Assembly: GCF_014656095.1 (NCBI RefSeq)
Contig: NZ_BNBT01000023.1
Location: 1-64,000, forward strand
Source: Streptomyces longispororuber
GTDB lineage: Bacteria; Actinomycetota; Actinomycetes; Streptomycetales; Streptomycetaceae
Direction of reading: 5' to 3'
DNA length: 64,000 nucleotides
Both the position numbers and the translations under genes were made by a program. Position 1 is the stretch's first letter; each line of letters starts with the position of its first letter. Below, in pieces: positions 44,736 to 52,591 of this stretch. Below the pieces are notes generated by a model. It was not told where the DNA came from, did no database searches, and saw only the letters and a list, made by a program, of their open reading frames with translations.

Positions 44736-44808
44736 GGACCGTTAGCTCAATTGGCAGAGCAGTGGACTTTTAATCCATTGGTTGTGGGTTCGAGTCCCAC
44801 ACGGTCTA
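44736..44808 (+). tRNA. tRNA-Lys (TTT)
   Basis: D-arm GCTC/GAGC, anticodon arm GTGGA-CTTTTAA-TCCAT with anticodon TTT, T-arm GTGGG-TTCGAGT-CCCAC. The acceptor is GGACCGT/ACGGTCT with a G-T first pair, so the mature 5' end could also be one base later. The discriminator is A and CCA is not encoded. Confidence 0.93.
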
Positions 44809-44841
44809 CGGAGAGCGGGAGGCTCCCTCTCATCTGCCGCG

Positions 44842-44877
44842 CAGCGCCCGGGTCCACTTCGGTGGGGTCGGGCGCTG
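44842..44877 (+). terminator. Hairpin after tRNA-Lys
   Basis: CAGCGCCCG (44842-44850) pairs with CGGGCGCTG (44869-44877); TTCTGT follows. Confidence 0.6.
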
Positions 44878-44984
44878 TTCTGTCTCGGGCTCGTCGGCGT
44901 ACGTCTGGTGATGCGCGTTTGACCTGCGGGAACGGTCTCGCCTTAGATCGATGCGCCCGCTACGCCCAGACCCGCTGAGACCAG

Positions 44985-45980
44985 ATGCCCTACGAAGACT
45001 CCGCGCCGCACGAGCGGCCTCCTCATCCCCACAGTCCGCCGTGGCAGAACTGGCCGCCGACGCCGACGCCCGGTCCTGCCTCGGCCCCGTCCGGTTCGCC
45101 GTACCACGAGCAGGGCCGGAACGGCCGGGTCACCGCACGTGACGGGTGGGGGGAGCTGCTGCTCGTCACGGGCTTGGTCGTGGTGGCCGTCCTCGGCGTC
45201 TACGTGGCCGGCTTCGTCCTCGCGGAGGCACTGCATGCCGGTCCGACCGCACCCGACAGTGACCGGGTCTTCTCGTCCCCACTCGCCGACATGGCCCTGC
45301 AACTGGCCGCGCTGGGAGCCGCCGTCCCCGCTGTCCTGGTGGGCGTGCGCCGATGCGGGCGCCGCCCGGCGGGCACCGTCTCCTCCGTCACCGGCGGCCT
45401 GCGGTTGCGCTGGCTCGTCCGCTGCGCCGTGGTGGCGTTTCCCGTGATGGCCGCGCAGGTGGGGCTGCTGCTGGCGTGGACCTGGGACGCGGACGGTTCC
45501 CCGCCCTCCGGGGAGGGCTTTCCCGGCTGGCCAATGCTGGTGCTCAGCCTCGTGGTGCTGTGGGCGTTGATTCCGTTCCAGGCCGCCGCCGAGGAGTACG
45601 TGTTCCGCGGTTGGCTCGTCCAGCTCACGGGGCGGATCACCAGATCGCCGTGGCCCGGTATCGCACTCGCGTCGTTGCTCTTCGCCCTGGCCCACGGCAT
45701 CGGGGAGCCCTCCGGGTTCGCCCTGCTGTTCTACTCCGCGATGTGGTGGGGCTGGCTGGTCATCCGGACCGGCGGACTGGAGGCCGTGATCGCCCTGCAC
45801 ACCGCCAACAACGCTGTGGCCATGGGCCTGGCCGCGGCCTTCGGCGAGCTCGCCGATGACGGCACCGCGGCCGACGCCCCTTGGCAGGCCCTCGTCCTGG
45901 AGCTGGTCTTCACCCCGCTGTACTGCCTGGCCATGGCCCGGCTCGCCGATCGGTACGCACTCGACCGCCGGACCCCGTAG
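44985..45980 (+). CDS. CPBP-family intramembrane glutamic protease
   Basis: This 331-residue membrane protein has an N-terminal Pro/His-rich cytoplasmic tail of about 50 residues, then around eight hydrophobic segments. The catalytic motif is AAAEEYVFRGWLVQL (paired Glu and Arg). LLFALAHGIGEPSGFALLF supplies the conserved His, and VIALHTANNAVAM the final His/Asn. This is the Rce1/CAAX-protease-like (ABI) superfamily; in bacteria many confer immunity to peptides or have unknown roles. No bacteriocin gene is seen nearby. The ribosome-binding site before the ATG is weak. Confidence 0.9.
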   Translation: MPYEDSAPHERPPHPHSPPWQNWPPTPTPGPASAPSGSPYHEQGRNGRVTARDGWGELLLVTGLVVVAVLGVYVAGFVLAEALHAGPTAPDSDRVFSSPLADMALQLAALGAAVPAVLVGVRRCGRRPAGTVSSVTGGLRLRWLVRCAVVAFPVMAAQVGLLLAWTWDADGSPPSGEGFPGWPMLVLSLVVLWALIPFQAAAEEYVFRGWLVQLTGRITRSPWPGIALASLLFALAHGIGEPSGFALLFYSAMWWGWLVIRTGGLEAVIALHTANNAVAMGLAAAFGELADDGTAADAPWQALVLELVFTPLYCLAMARLADRYALDRRTP

Positions 45981-46069
45981 CCGCCCCACACCGGTGGTCC
46001 TGCGGGGGACCCACAGCTCCGCGCCCCGGTTCTCGTCGCGTTCTCGTCGCGCTTGTTCCTCAGGCCGCG

Positions 46070-47320
46070 TCAGCCCGCCCACCGGCCCGACAGGAACGTG
46101 AGGGCGCAGATGGTCATGAGGGGCGCCACCAGGCACACGTACGCGGTGCGCACGCGCGGGGCGCGCAGGCTCCAGGCGGCGAGGCCCACCCACAGCGGCC
46201 ACCACAGGAGGGTGGCGCGGGGCAGGGACATGTACCAGTACGAGGTGCCGAGCGCGGCGAGCGTGAGGGCGGTGTACGTCGCCTCGGGCCAGCGGCGCCG
46301 GTACAGCAGGAAGCCGGTGAGCAGCAGGCCCACGGCCATCGTGAGGAGCTCGGCCTGGAACTCGACGGCGTAACCGGTGGGGACGGTGTGGTGGAAGGCC
46401 GCCTCCCAGGTGTTGCGCCAAGCCTCCCAGGGCGGGTGGAAGTCGCGGTACCAGCCGCGCTCCTCCGCGTGCTTCCACGCCATCCAGTCGCCGGTGTGTG
46501 ACCAGAGGTACGCGCTGTACGCGAGGGGCGGCAGCGCGGGCAGCAGCAGCCAGGGCAGTGCGCGCCCGTCGCGGTGCGCGCGGACGGTCGTCAGGAAGAG
46601 CACGGCGATCGCGGCGGCCAGGAAGAGGCCGCTGACGCGCACGGTGGTCGCCAGGGCCGCCAGGGTCGCGGCGAGCGGCCAGGCCCGGCGCTGCGCGGCC
46701 AGCCACGCGGGCAGGGCCAGGGCGAGGAACAGCGCCTCGGTGTAGCCGGCCGCGAGGAACACGGCGCAGGGGGAGAGCAGGAAGAACAGGACCGTGCGGC
46801 GCCCCGCGTCCGGGTGGGGCACGTACCGGCGTGCGACGCGGGTGAGCGCGAGGACCGCCACCGCGCCCGAGACGAGGGAGATCAGCAGCCCGGCCGCCGT
46901 CCAGTCGGGTACGACGGCGTGGACGGCCCGCAGCGCGAACGGGAAGCCGGGGAAGAACGCCTCCCGGTTGTCCCAGTCCGCCGTCCCCGGACCCGCGCCC
47001 CCGGGGAAGTAGCCGTCCTGCGCTATGCGGAGGTAGTGCCACCAGTCCCACTGCTGCCAGGCGGACAGGGGTGAGGCGGCGTACCGCGTGCGGGAGTCGG
47101 CGGGGAACAGCCAGGCGGCGCAGTACGCCGTCGTCCACAGGCCCACGCGGGTCAGGGCGTAGAGGGCGAGGACGTCGACGTCCTCGCGGGACACCCGGCG
47201 CGACAGGCGGTAGGCGGTGGCGCGTACGCGGTTCCGGTACGTGGCCGGGCCGGGGGAGCGCGCGTTCCCGGCGGCGGGGCGCGTCGCCTCCCGGGGCCGG
47301 GGCGGGGACGAAACGGGCAT
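46070..47320 (-). CDS. PIG-V-like mannosyltransferase-family membrane protein
   Basis: This 416-residue protein has about nine or ten transmembrane segments, consistent with a GT-C glycosyltransferase using lipid-linked mannose. An Asp/Trp-rich first loop (WQQWDWWHYLRIAQDGYFP) provides the likely catalytic Asp, and LSPCAVFLAAGYTEALFLAL matches the PIG-V signature. Actinobacteria use such enzymes for protein O-mannosylation or envelope glycans; the acceptor is unknown. It converges on the CPBP gene. Confidence 0.85.
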   Translation of the reverse strand: MPVSSPPRPREATRPAAGNARSPGPATYRNRVRATAYRLSRRVSREDVDVLALYALTRVGLWTTAYCAAWLFPADSRTRYAASPLSAWQQWDWWHYLRIAQDGYFPGGAGPGTADWDNREAFFPGFPFALRAVHAVVPDWTAAGLLISLVSGAVAVLALTRVARRYVPHPDAGRRTVLFFLLSPCAVFLAAGYTEALFLALALPAWLAAQRRAWPLAATLAALATTVRVSGLFLAAAIAVLFLTTVRAHRDGRALPWLLLPALPPLAYSAYLWSHTGDWMAWKHAEERGWYRDFHPPWEAWRNTWEAAFHHTVPTGYAVEFQAELLTMAVGLLLTGFLLYRRRWPEATYTALTLAALGTSYWYMSLPRATLLWWPLWVGLAAWSLRAPRVRTAYVCLVAPLMTICALTFLSGRWAG

Positions 47321-47412
47321 GGCGAGGCCTCCGGGGGCGGTTTCGGGTGTGCGGGGCCGCCTCGCGGCGGTGGGCGGGTGCCGCGAGGGGCTGGGGGGAG
47401 TGGGGGCCGGGC

Positions 47413-47952
47413 TCAGTCCTCCGGCGCGTACGTGACCGGTGCCGTGCTCCTGACCGGCGCCCGGGACGCCTCCTCGGTCCGCGACGGTGGCGCGTCCGCC
47501 GAGGTCGGCGGAGACGTGGTGCGTGGTGCGCGCAGCGGCGGGCTGGTGCGCGGGGGTGGCGTGGGCGGTCCGGCCGGGGACGTGGCGGGCGGCGTGGACG
47601 CCGTCGTGGCGAGGGCCGACGGCGGCGGCGAGGTCGTGGGCGCCGACGGCGAGGGGGACAGGGGCGGCGACGGGGAGGGCGACGGCGTCGGCTTCGAGGG
47701 GACGGACGCGGGCGGCGTCGCGGGCCCGGATTCCCGCATCAGCGCCGTCGCGCCCACGCCGGCGACGACGAGGGTGGCGGTGACGGCGACCGCGGTCACG
47801 AAGACCCGGTGCGCCCGGCGGCCGCGCCGGACCACCACCGCCACCGGTGGCACGTCGGCACGCGCCCGGCCCGTGGCCGCGGCCTCCTGGAACAGCGCGC
47901 GCAACGGGTCGCGCTGGGGATCGAGCTGGGATGCGTGCTGGGGGTCAGACAC
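47413..47952 (-). CDS. Single-pass membrane protein linked to the ECF sigma factor (possible regulator)
   Basis: The 179-residue protein has a cytoplasmic N-terminus (QLDPQRDPLRALFQEAAATG), one transmembrane segment (HRVFVTAVAVTATLVVAGVG, about 48-67) and a Pro/Ser/Thr-rich outer tail. The topology suits an anti-sigma factor, but the zinc-binding HxxxCxxC signature is missing, so that role is inference from being downstream of a sigma gene. The GTG follows GAGGAGG closely. Confidence 0.6.
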   Translation of the reverse strand: MSDPQHASQLDPQRDPLRALFQEAAATGRARADVPPVAVVVRRGRRAHRVFVTAVAVTATLVVAGVGATALMRESGPATPPASVPSKPTPSPSPSPPLSPSPSAPTTSPPPSALATTASTPPATSPAGPPTPPPRTSPPLRAPRTTSPPTSADAPPSRTEEASRAPVRSTAPVTYAPED

Positions 47953-48391
47953 CGGGGGCCTCCTCGGTGCGCGGGTCCGGCAGGGGGTGGCGTACGGGGG
48001 GTGCGGGCTGGGCCGCGGTGCGGAGCGCGGACACCGGGGTGTCCGCGGCGGGTGGGGCTGTCGGGGGTGCTGAGTGCGGAAGTGATCCCGGTGACGTCCG
48101 GTGTGTGGATGATCTGAGTGGTCGGAGTGGTCGGAGTGGTCGGAGTGGTCGGAGTGGTCGGAGTGATCGGAGTGATTCGCGTGGAGAACCAGGCAGCCCC
48201 GCTCCCCGGGCCCGCCCACGCTCCTGTGCGGCGTCCCCGGCGCGCGGGGAGACTCCGGCGCGCGGAGCGACCTCCCCGGCCGGCCGAGCCGCCGGGCGGC
48301 ACACGCCCCCGCCCGACGGACGGCGTACGGACACACCAGTTCGCGCCGCCGCGAGCCGCGCGGCGCCGAGGGCGGTGGAGAGTTCACGCAC
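47945..48391 (-). CDS. Possible small protein between the sigma factor and the membrane protein genes
   Basis: A 148-residue frame starts at a GTG overlapping the sigma stop by 8 bp and ends overlapping the next gene's GTG by 8 bp, the pattern expected of a coupled operon gene. The N-terminus reads VRELSTALGAARLAAARTG. The middle is Arg/Gly/Ala-rich, and a RPLRPLRPLRPL run is encoded by the 9-bp tandem repeat. There is no known domain, and no clear ribosome-binding site. It may be an artefact of repeats keeping the frame open. Confidence 0.33.
   Translation of the reverse strand: MRELSTALGAARLAAARTGVSVRRPSGGGVCRPAARPAGEVAPRAGVSPRAGDAAQERGRARGAGLPGSPRESLRSLRPLRPLRPLRPLRPLRSSTHRTSPGSLPHSAPPTAPPAADTPVSALRTAAQPAPPVRHPLPDPRTEEAPGV
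48112..48174. repeat. 9-bp tandem repeat (GTCGGAGTG)
   Basis: Five perfect GTCGGAGTG units at 48121-48165 are flanked by degenerate ones, about seven in all. The period is a multiple of three, so it does not close frames. No regulatory role is evident. Confidence 0.92.
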
Positions 48392-48911
48392 CGTGGACCT
48401 CCTCGGTCCGCAGGTCCGTGAGGCGGAGGGCGAGCGCGGCCCGGCCACGGGACAGGTGGGTCTTGACCGTGCCGGCGGCCAGCCCGGTCTCCCCGGCGAT
48501 CTGCTCGACGGTGAGGTCGCACATGTAGTGCAGGGCGAGCGTCCGGCGCTGCTGCGGCGGCAGTGCGCGCAGCGCCTCGACCAGCGTGACGGAGTCGGGG
48601 CCCGGCCCCTCGGCGTGCGGCGGGGCGCCGCTGCGCTGCCAGGCCGAGGCCGAGCGGCGCAGGCCGCGCCAGCGGCTCACCGCGAGCCGCCACGCGACGG
48701 TGCGGATCCACGCCTCGGGACTGCCCTCGCGGTCCAGCCGCCCCCGGCGGCTCCAGCCCTTGACGAAGGCCTCCTGGACGACGTCCTGCGCCTCGTGCAG
48801 ATCGCCGAGCATCACGTAGAGCTGGCCGGTCAGCCGCCCGGCCGCCTGCGCATAGAACTCCTCGAACTCCTCGACGGTCAACAGCTTGCTCCTGGATCTC
48901 TTCGGTCTCAC
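48384..48911 (-). CDS. ECF (SigE-family) RNA polymerase sigma factor
   Basis: The 175-residue protein has region 2 in EEFEEFYAQAAGRLTGQLYV and GDLHEAQDVVQEAFVKGWSR, and region 4 in ALRALPPQQRRTLALHYMCD with the HTH EQIAGETGLAAGTVKTHLSR. There is no region 3, as expected for extracytoplasmic-function factors. GTG at 48911 gives the usual ECF length; longer frames upstream (up to 49145) lack start signals. It heads a minus-strand unit with the single-pass membrane protein. Confidence 0.9.
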   Translation of the reverse strand: MRPKRSRSKLLTVEEFEEFYAQAAGRLTGQLYVMLGDLHEAQDVVQEAFVKGWSRRGRLDREGSPEAWIRTVAWRLAVSRWRGLRRSASAWQRSGAPPHAEGPGPDSVTLVEALRALPPQQRRTLALHYMCDLTVEQIAGETGLAAGTVKTHLSRGRAALALRLTDLRTEEVHGA

Positions 48912-49148
48912 CGTGCATACGCCCCCCGACCCGTATCCGGATGACATGGGGAGCGAAAGATCCCGGTGACGCCGGTCACACCGTTGCCAGGGGCTGGGAA
49001 CACGCCTGACCAGGGCCTTCGTGGCGACATCGGGCCCGGGCGCGGGGCGGCGGGGCCCTGACGGGGTGCTCACGGCGGGTTCCGGGACGGCCCTCCGGCC
49101 ATCAGTTCGCGTTCGCGGCCCCTGATGGCGTACTGTTGGGTTCACCGA

Positions 49149-49222
49149 CGCGGGGTGGAGCAGCTCGGTAGCTCGCTGGGCTCATAACCCAGAGGTCGCA
49201 GGTTCAAATCCTGTCCCCGCTA
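49149..49222 (+). tRNA. Initiator tRNA-fMet (CAT)
   Basis: The acceptor CGCGGGG faces CCCCGCT, leaving the first pair mismatched, and the anticodon stem CTGGG/CCCAG has three consecutive G-C pairs; both mark initiator tRNAs. The loop is CTCATAA, anticodon CAT. The T-loop is TTCAAAT and the discriminator is A. CCA is not encoded. Confidence 0.96.
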
Positions 49223-49230
49223 CTGAAACC

Positions 49231-49263
49231 GAAGGCCCGGGATCCCACGGATCCCGGGCCTTC
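49231..49263 (+). terminator. Terminator of tRNA-fMet
   Basis: A perfect 15-bp stem (GAAGGCCCGGGATCC and complement) with a CAC loop, 8 bp after the tRNA. Confidence 0.88.
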
Positions 49264-49606
49264 GGCGTACACCGGGGCTCGTGCGTACCCGAGGGAGGTC
49301 CAGGGCCTTCGGTCCGCCGCCACCGCGCCCGCCCCGAGAGCCCGTACACCGCGCCCGCCCCAAGGGCCTCACCGCGCCCGCCCCGAGGGCCCGTACGCCC
49401 GGCGCCCGCTCCGCGCGCCTCTCGCGCCCGCCGCGCCGCGCGCCCCGTACCCCGCCCCCGGTTCACCCACTTGGCGCACGCCGAGTCGCTCCCGGGCCGC
49501 CGGACGGGAAGCCTTGGGCCGATGCGGCGGGTCAGCGGTGGGAGTGGAACGGTGGTTGCTTCGGGTGGTGGGGGCCGGTGCGCCGGTGCCGGGCCGGAGG
49601 GGCGCC
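49264..49606. other. Low-complexity gap before the phosphatase gene, no gene seen
   Basis: CGCGCCCGCCCCGA-type imperfect repeats occupy about 49325-49450. Frames here are shadows of that composition. The phosphatase promoter must be in the right part. Confidence 0.4.
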
Positions 49607-50719
49607 ATGGGCGGTAAGGGCCGCAGGCGGCTCCCCGGGGAGCGGGCCCTGACCCGGGCCCTGCCCCCGTTCCTCATCGTCGCCGGGATCCTCTTCGACG
49701 TGCTCACGCCACCCGCGTTCACCGCGTCCCCGATCTTCGCGGCGGCCCCGCTGATCGCCGCGCCGTTCTTCTCGCTCCGCACCACCGCGGCGACCGCCGC
49801 CGTGGCCTGCGCCACCGTCCTGGCGCTGCGCACGGTGAACCACTCGGACGCGTACGTCGAGGTGGTCACGGAGTTCGTCACCATGCTGACCGTCGGCGCC
49901 CTCGCCGTCGTCATCAACCGCGTCGTCCGGCGCGGCGACGCCCGCCTCGCCTCCGCCCGCTCCATCGCCGAGGCCGCCCAGCGCGCCGTCCTGCCGCAGC
50001 CGGGGCCGCGCGTGGGGGGCCTCGACGTCGCCGCGCGCTACGAGGCCGCGCAGGCCGACGCCTTCATCGGCGGCGACCTGTACGCGGTGCAGGACACCCC
50101 GCACGGCGTCCGGCTCGTCGTCGGGGACGTACGGGGCAAGGGCATGGGCGCGGTGGCCGCCGTCGCCGTCGTCATCGGCGCCTTCCGGGAGGCGGCCGAG
50201 CAGGAGGCCACCCTGGAGGCCGTGGCGCAGCGCCTGGAGCGGGCGCTCGCGCGCGAGGGCACCCGGCGCGACGGGCTCGACGCGTTCGAGGGGTTCACCA
50301 CCGCGGTCCTCGCGGAGATCCCGCCCGGCCGGGGGACCGTACGGCTCGTGAACCGGGGCCACCCCGAACCGCTGCTGCTGCGCGCCGACGGGCGGCTGTG
50401 CGTGCTCTCGCCCACGGAACCCGCGCTTCCGCTCGGCATGGGCGAGCTGGGGAGCTGGCCCGACCGCGCGGACGAGACCGACTTCCCGCCCGGCTCCACG
50501 CTGCTGCTCTACACCGACGGGGTCAGCGAGGCCCGGGACGAGCACGGCGCCTTCTACGATCCCGCGCTGCGGCTCGGCGGCCGGATCTTCTCCGGTGCGG
50601 ACGCCCCCGACGCGCTCGTGTCCACCCTCGTCGCCGAGGTCCTCGACCACACCGCCGACGGGGCCACCGACGACATGGCGCTCCTCGCCGTACGCCGACC
50701 CGTCACGGCTCGTGACTGA
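49607..50719 (+). CDS. SpoIIE-type PP2C serine/threonine phosphatase, membrane-bound
   Basis: In this 370-residue protein hydrophobic segments lie at about 20-95 (ILFDVLTPPAFTASPIFAAA and following). A PPM/SpoIIE domain follows from about 130: AFIGGDLYAVQDTPHGVRLV, VGDVRGKGMGAVAAVAVVIG, LLLYTDGVSEARDEHG and GATDDMALLAVR, giving the metal-binding Asp residues. Such enzymes dephosphorylate anti-sigma-factor antagonists and thereby release sigma factors. No antagonist or kinase domain is encoded next to it. GGAGGGG precedes the ATG. Confidence 0.92.
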   Translation: MGGKGRRRLPGERALTRALPPFLIVAGILFDVLTPPAFTASPIFAAAPLIAAPFFSLRTTAATAAVACATVLALRTVNHSDAYVEVVTEFVTMLTVGALAVVINRVVRRGDARLASARSIAEAAQRAVLPQPGPRVGGLDVAARYEAAQADAFIGGDLYAVQDTPHGVRLVVGDVRGKGMGAVAAVAVVIGAFREAAEQEATLEAVAQRLERALAREGTRRDGLDAFEGFTTAVLAEIPPGRGTVRLVNRGHPEPLLLRADGRLCVLSPTEPALPLGMGELGSWPDRADETDFPPGSTLLLYTDGVSEARDEHGAFYDPALRLGGRIFSGADAPDALVSTLVAEVLDHTADGATDDMALLAVRRPVTARD

Positions 50720-50959
50720 ACGGCCCCCCAGCGCAGCCCAACTGGCGCACCATCGTCGACATGTGAAGATCCGTCCGGCTGCGCAGCGTCATGACGTCCG
50801 GTCAACTCGCCCGGGTCGGCGCCTAGATGTCCCGTTGTGTTCGTGGCGTAAGCGTTAACGATCAGTCGGAACGGCTTGGAATACGGAGCCGCTGTCTATT
50901 AACGTTCGATAACGCAGCGCGGTCGTCCCAGCCGTCACACCCGATGGCTCCGCGCGCAC

Positions 50960-51133
50960 GCGCCTAATCCCGCAAGGGAGCCGGGGAACCACCATCTTGG
51001 GGTGAATCGGACGCCCTTCGCGTGCGAGACGTCGTAACGCCGTGACGTGGTCACGGGGTACGTCCCGCGCGTGAGGTACGGCCGTAGGAGACCTTCCTGC
51101 TCCGAACCCGTCAGCTAACCCGGTAGGCGAGAA
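50960..51133 (+). promoter_or_regulatory. Cyclic di-AMP riboswitch (ydaO-yuaA class)
   Basis: The stretch contains the class landmarks in order: AAGGGAGCCGGGGAACCACC (50974-50993), then TTGGGGTGAATCGGACGCC, a variable GC-rich arm, GAGACCTTCC and AACCCGTCAGCTAACCCGGT with TAGGCGAG (to 51130). It lies 22-25 bp before the M23 peptidase start. In Streptomyces this riboswitch class lowers expression of wall hydrolases when c-di-AMP is high. Boundaries are approximate. Confidence 0.93.
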
Positions 51134-51155
51134 GGAAGGAAAGGAGTGCGCCCCC

Positions 51156-52391
51156 GTGGCGTCCAACCGGCCTGCCCCAGAAGCGCTCATACCGCACGGC
51201 GACACCGCCGACCGAGCCGCCGGGGGTGACGACCCCGCGGGTCCCGCAGGTCACTCCGGCCACTCCGGTCCCTTCGACTTCTTCGAGCCCTCTCCAGACT
51301 CTTCCCCGTACGAGTCGTTCGATTCCTCCCCCGCCTCGTCCCCGTACGAGTCCTTCGACCCCTCCCCGTACGCCGCCCAGCGGCCCGAGGGCTCCTGGGA
51401 GGAGTGGAACCCCACCGCGGAGAGCGTCCGCCCCGTCCGCGGCCGGCACCGCATCCACAAGAAGGGCGGCGGCGGCCTCGCCCGCAGCTCCACCGTCCTC
51501 GGCGTCGGCGTCATCGCCGCCGTCGGCGCGGGCGGCATCGCCACCGCGCAGGGCGGCAAGCCCCCCGTCTCCATCGCCCTGCCCGACATGTCGGCGGTCG
51601 CCGACGCGCTGCCGGAGGCCGAGTCGCTGCCCGGCGTCGGCTCCCTGCTCGGCGACGACGAGGCCGACGCCGTGCCCGCCACCGCCGCGGCCGCCGCCCC
51701 GCTCAGCTCCGCCGGCGTCACCCACGCCGACGCCGAGCAGGGCACCACGGACGCGGGGGAGGCCCTGCGCGCCCGCATCCTCCAGCAGGCCGAGAACCAG
51801 CGGCACCAGGCCGACGACGCCCAGCGCGCGCGGGCCCAGGCCGCCGCCGTCACGCAGGCCGCCGAGACCGCCGAGGTTAAGCGGGAGAAGGCCGAGGCCG
51901 CGGCCAAGGCGAAGGCCGCCGAGGAGAAGCGGAAGAAGGAGGCGGAGGCCCGCGAGAAGCGCGAGGCCGAGCGCCTGGCGAAGCTCGCCAAGCGCTACGC
52001 CCTGCCCACCTCCTCGTACACCCTGACCTCCCACTACGGCGTCGCCGGCGCCATGTGGTCCTCCGGCCACCACACCGGCCTGGACTTCGCCGCCCCCACC
52101 GGCACCCCGCTCAAGGCCGTGCACACCGGCACCGTCAAGGAGGCGGGCTGGGCAGGCGCGTACGGCTACCGCACGATCCTGGAGCTCGAGGACGGCACCG
52201 AGATCTGGTACTGCCACCAGTCCTCGCTCAGCGTCAGCGCGGGCCAGAAGGTCACCACGGGCGAGGTCATCGGCCGGGTCGGCGCCACCGGCAACGTCAC
52301 GGGCCCGCACCTCCACCTGGAGGTCAAGACGGCCGCGGGCGCGACGATCGACCCCCTGGCGTGGCTCCAGGGCAAGGGCCTGAACCCGTAA
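51156..52391 (+). CDS. M23-family peptidoglycan endopeptidase under riboswitch control
   Basis: In this 411-residue wall hydrolase a long Ser/Pro/acidic N-terminal part is followed by one hydrophobic segment (STVLGVGVIAAVGAGGIATA, about 112-131). A charged Ala/Lys/Glu coiled-coil-like region (about 205-280; KAEAAAKAKAAEEKRKKEAE) comes next, then the LytM domain with GHHTGLDFAAPTGTPL, TVKEAGWAGAYGYRT and GNVTGPHLHLEVK. All zinc ligands are present. GTG at 51156 has a GGAAAGGAG site 8 bp upstream. The single membrane segment makes it a type II membrane or exported protein. Confidence 0.93.
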   Translation: MASNRPAPEALIPHGDTADRAAGGDDPAGPAGHSGHSGPFDFFEPSPDSSPYESFDSSPASSPYESFDPSPYAAQRPEGSWEEWNPTAESVRPVRGRHRIHKKGGGGLARSSTVLGVGVIAAVGAGGIATAQGGKPPVSIALPDMSAVADALPEAESLPGVGSLLGDDEADAVPATAAAAAPLSSAGVTHADAEQGTTDAGEALRARILQQAENQRHQADDAQRARAQAAAVTQAAETAEVKREKAEAAAKAKAAEEKRKKEAEAREKREAERLAKLAKRYALPTSSYTLTSHYGVAGAMWSSGHHTGLDFAAPTGTPLKAVHTGTVKEAGWAGAYGYRTILELEDGTEIWYCHQSSLSVSAGQKVTTGEVIGRVGATGNVTGPHLHLEVKTAAGATIDPLAWLQGKGLNP

Positions 52392-52479
52392 CACCCCCCG
52401 GCGCAACCGCGGCACGGCGGAGCACCGCGGTGCCCGGCTTCCGCCCCACGGCCGTGCCGCGCGGCTCCACGACCCCGGC

Positions 52480-52522
52480 GGCCCTGGCGACGACCCCCCG
52501 ACGCCAGGGCCGTCGGCCTTTT
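52480..52522 (+). terminator. Hairpin between the M23 peptidase and aldo/keto reductase genes
   Basis: GGCCCTGGCG (52480-52489) and its complement (52502-52511) form a 10-bp stem, followed by GTCGGCCTTTT. Confidence 0.65.
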
Positions 52523-52591
52523 CCCGGGGCCCCCCGGGGGGCTCGGCCCGCCGCCGGAATTCCGAAATCCGTACGGGCGTTGACGCCTCGT

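Noticed and set aside
44985..45980. CPBP protease as bacteriocin immunity or phage defence gene
   Set aside because: No bacteriocin, toxin or defence gene is adjacent; context is ordinary core genome.
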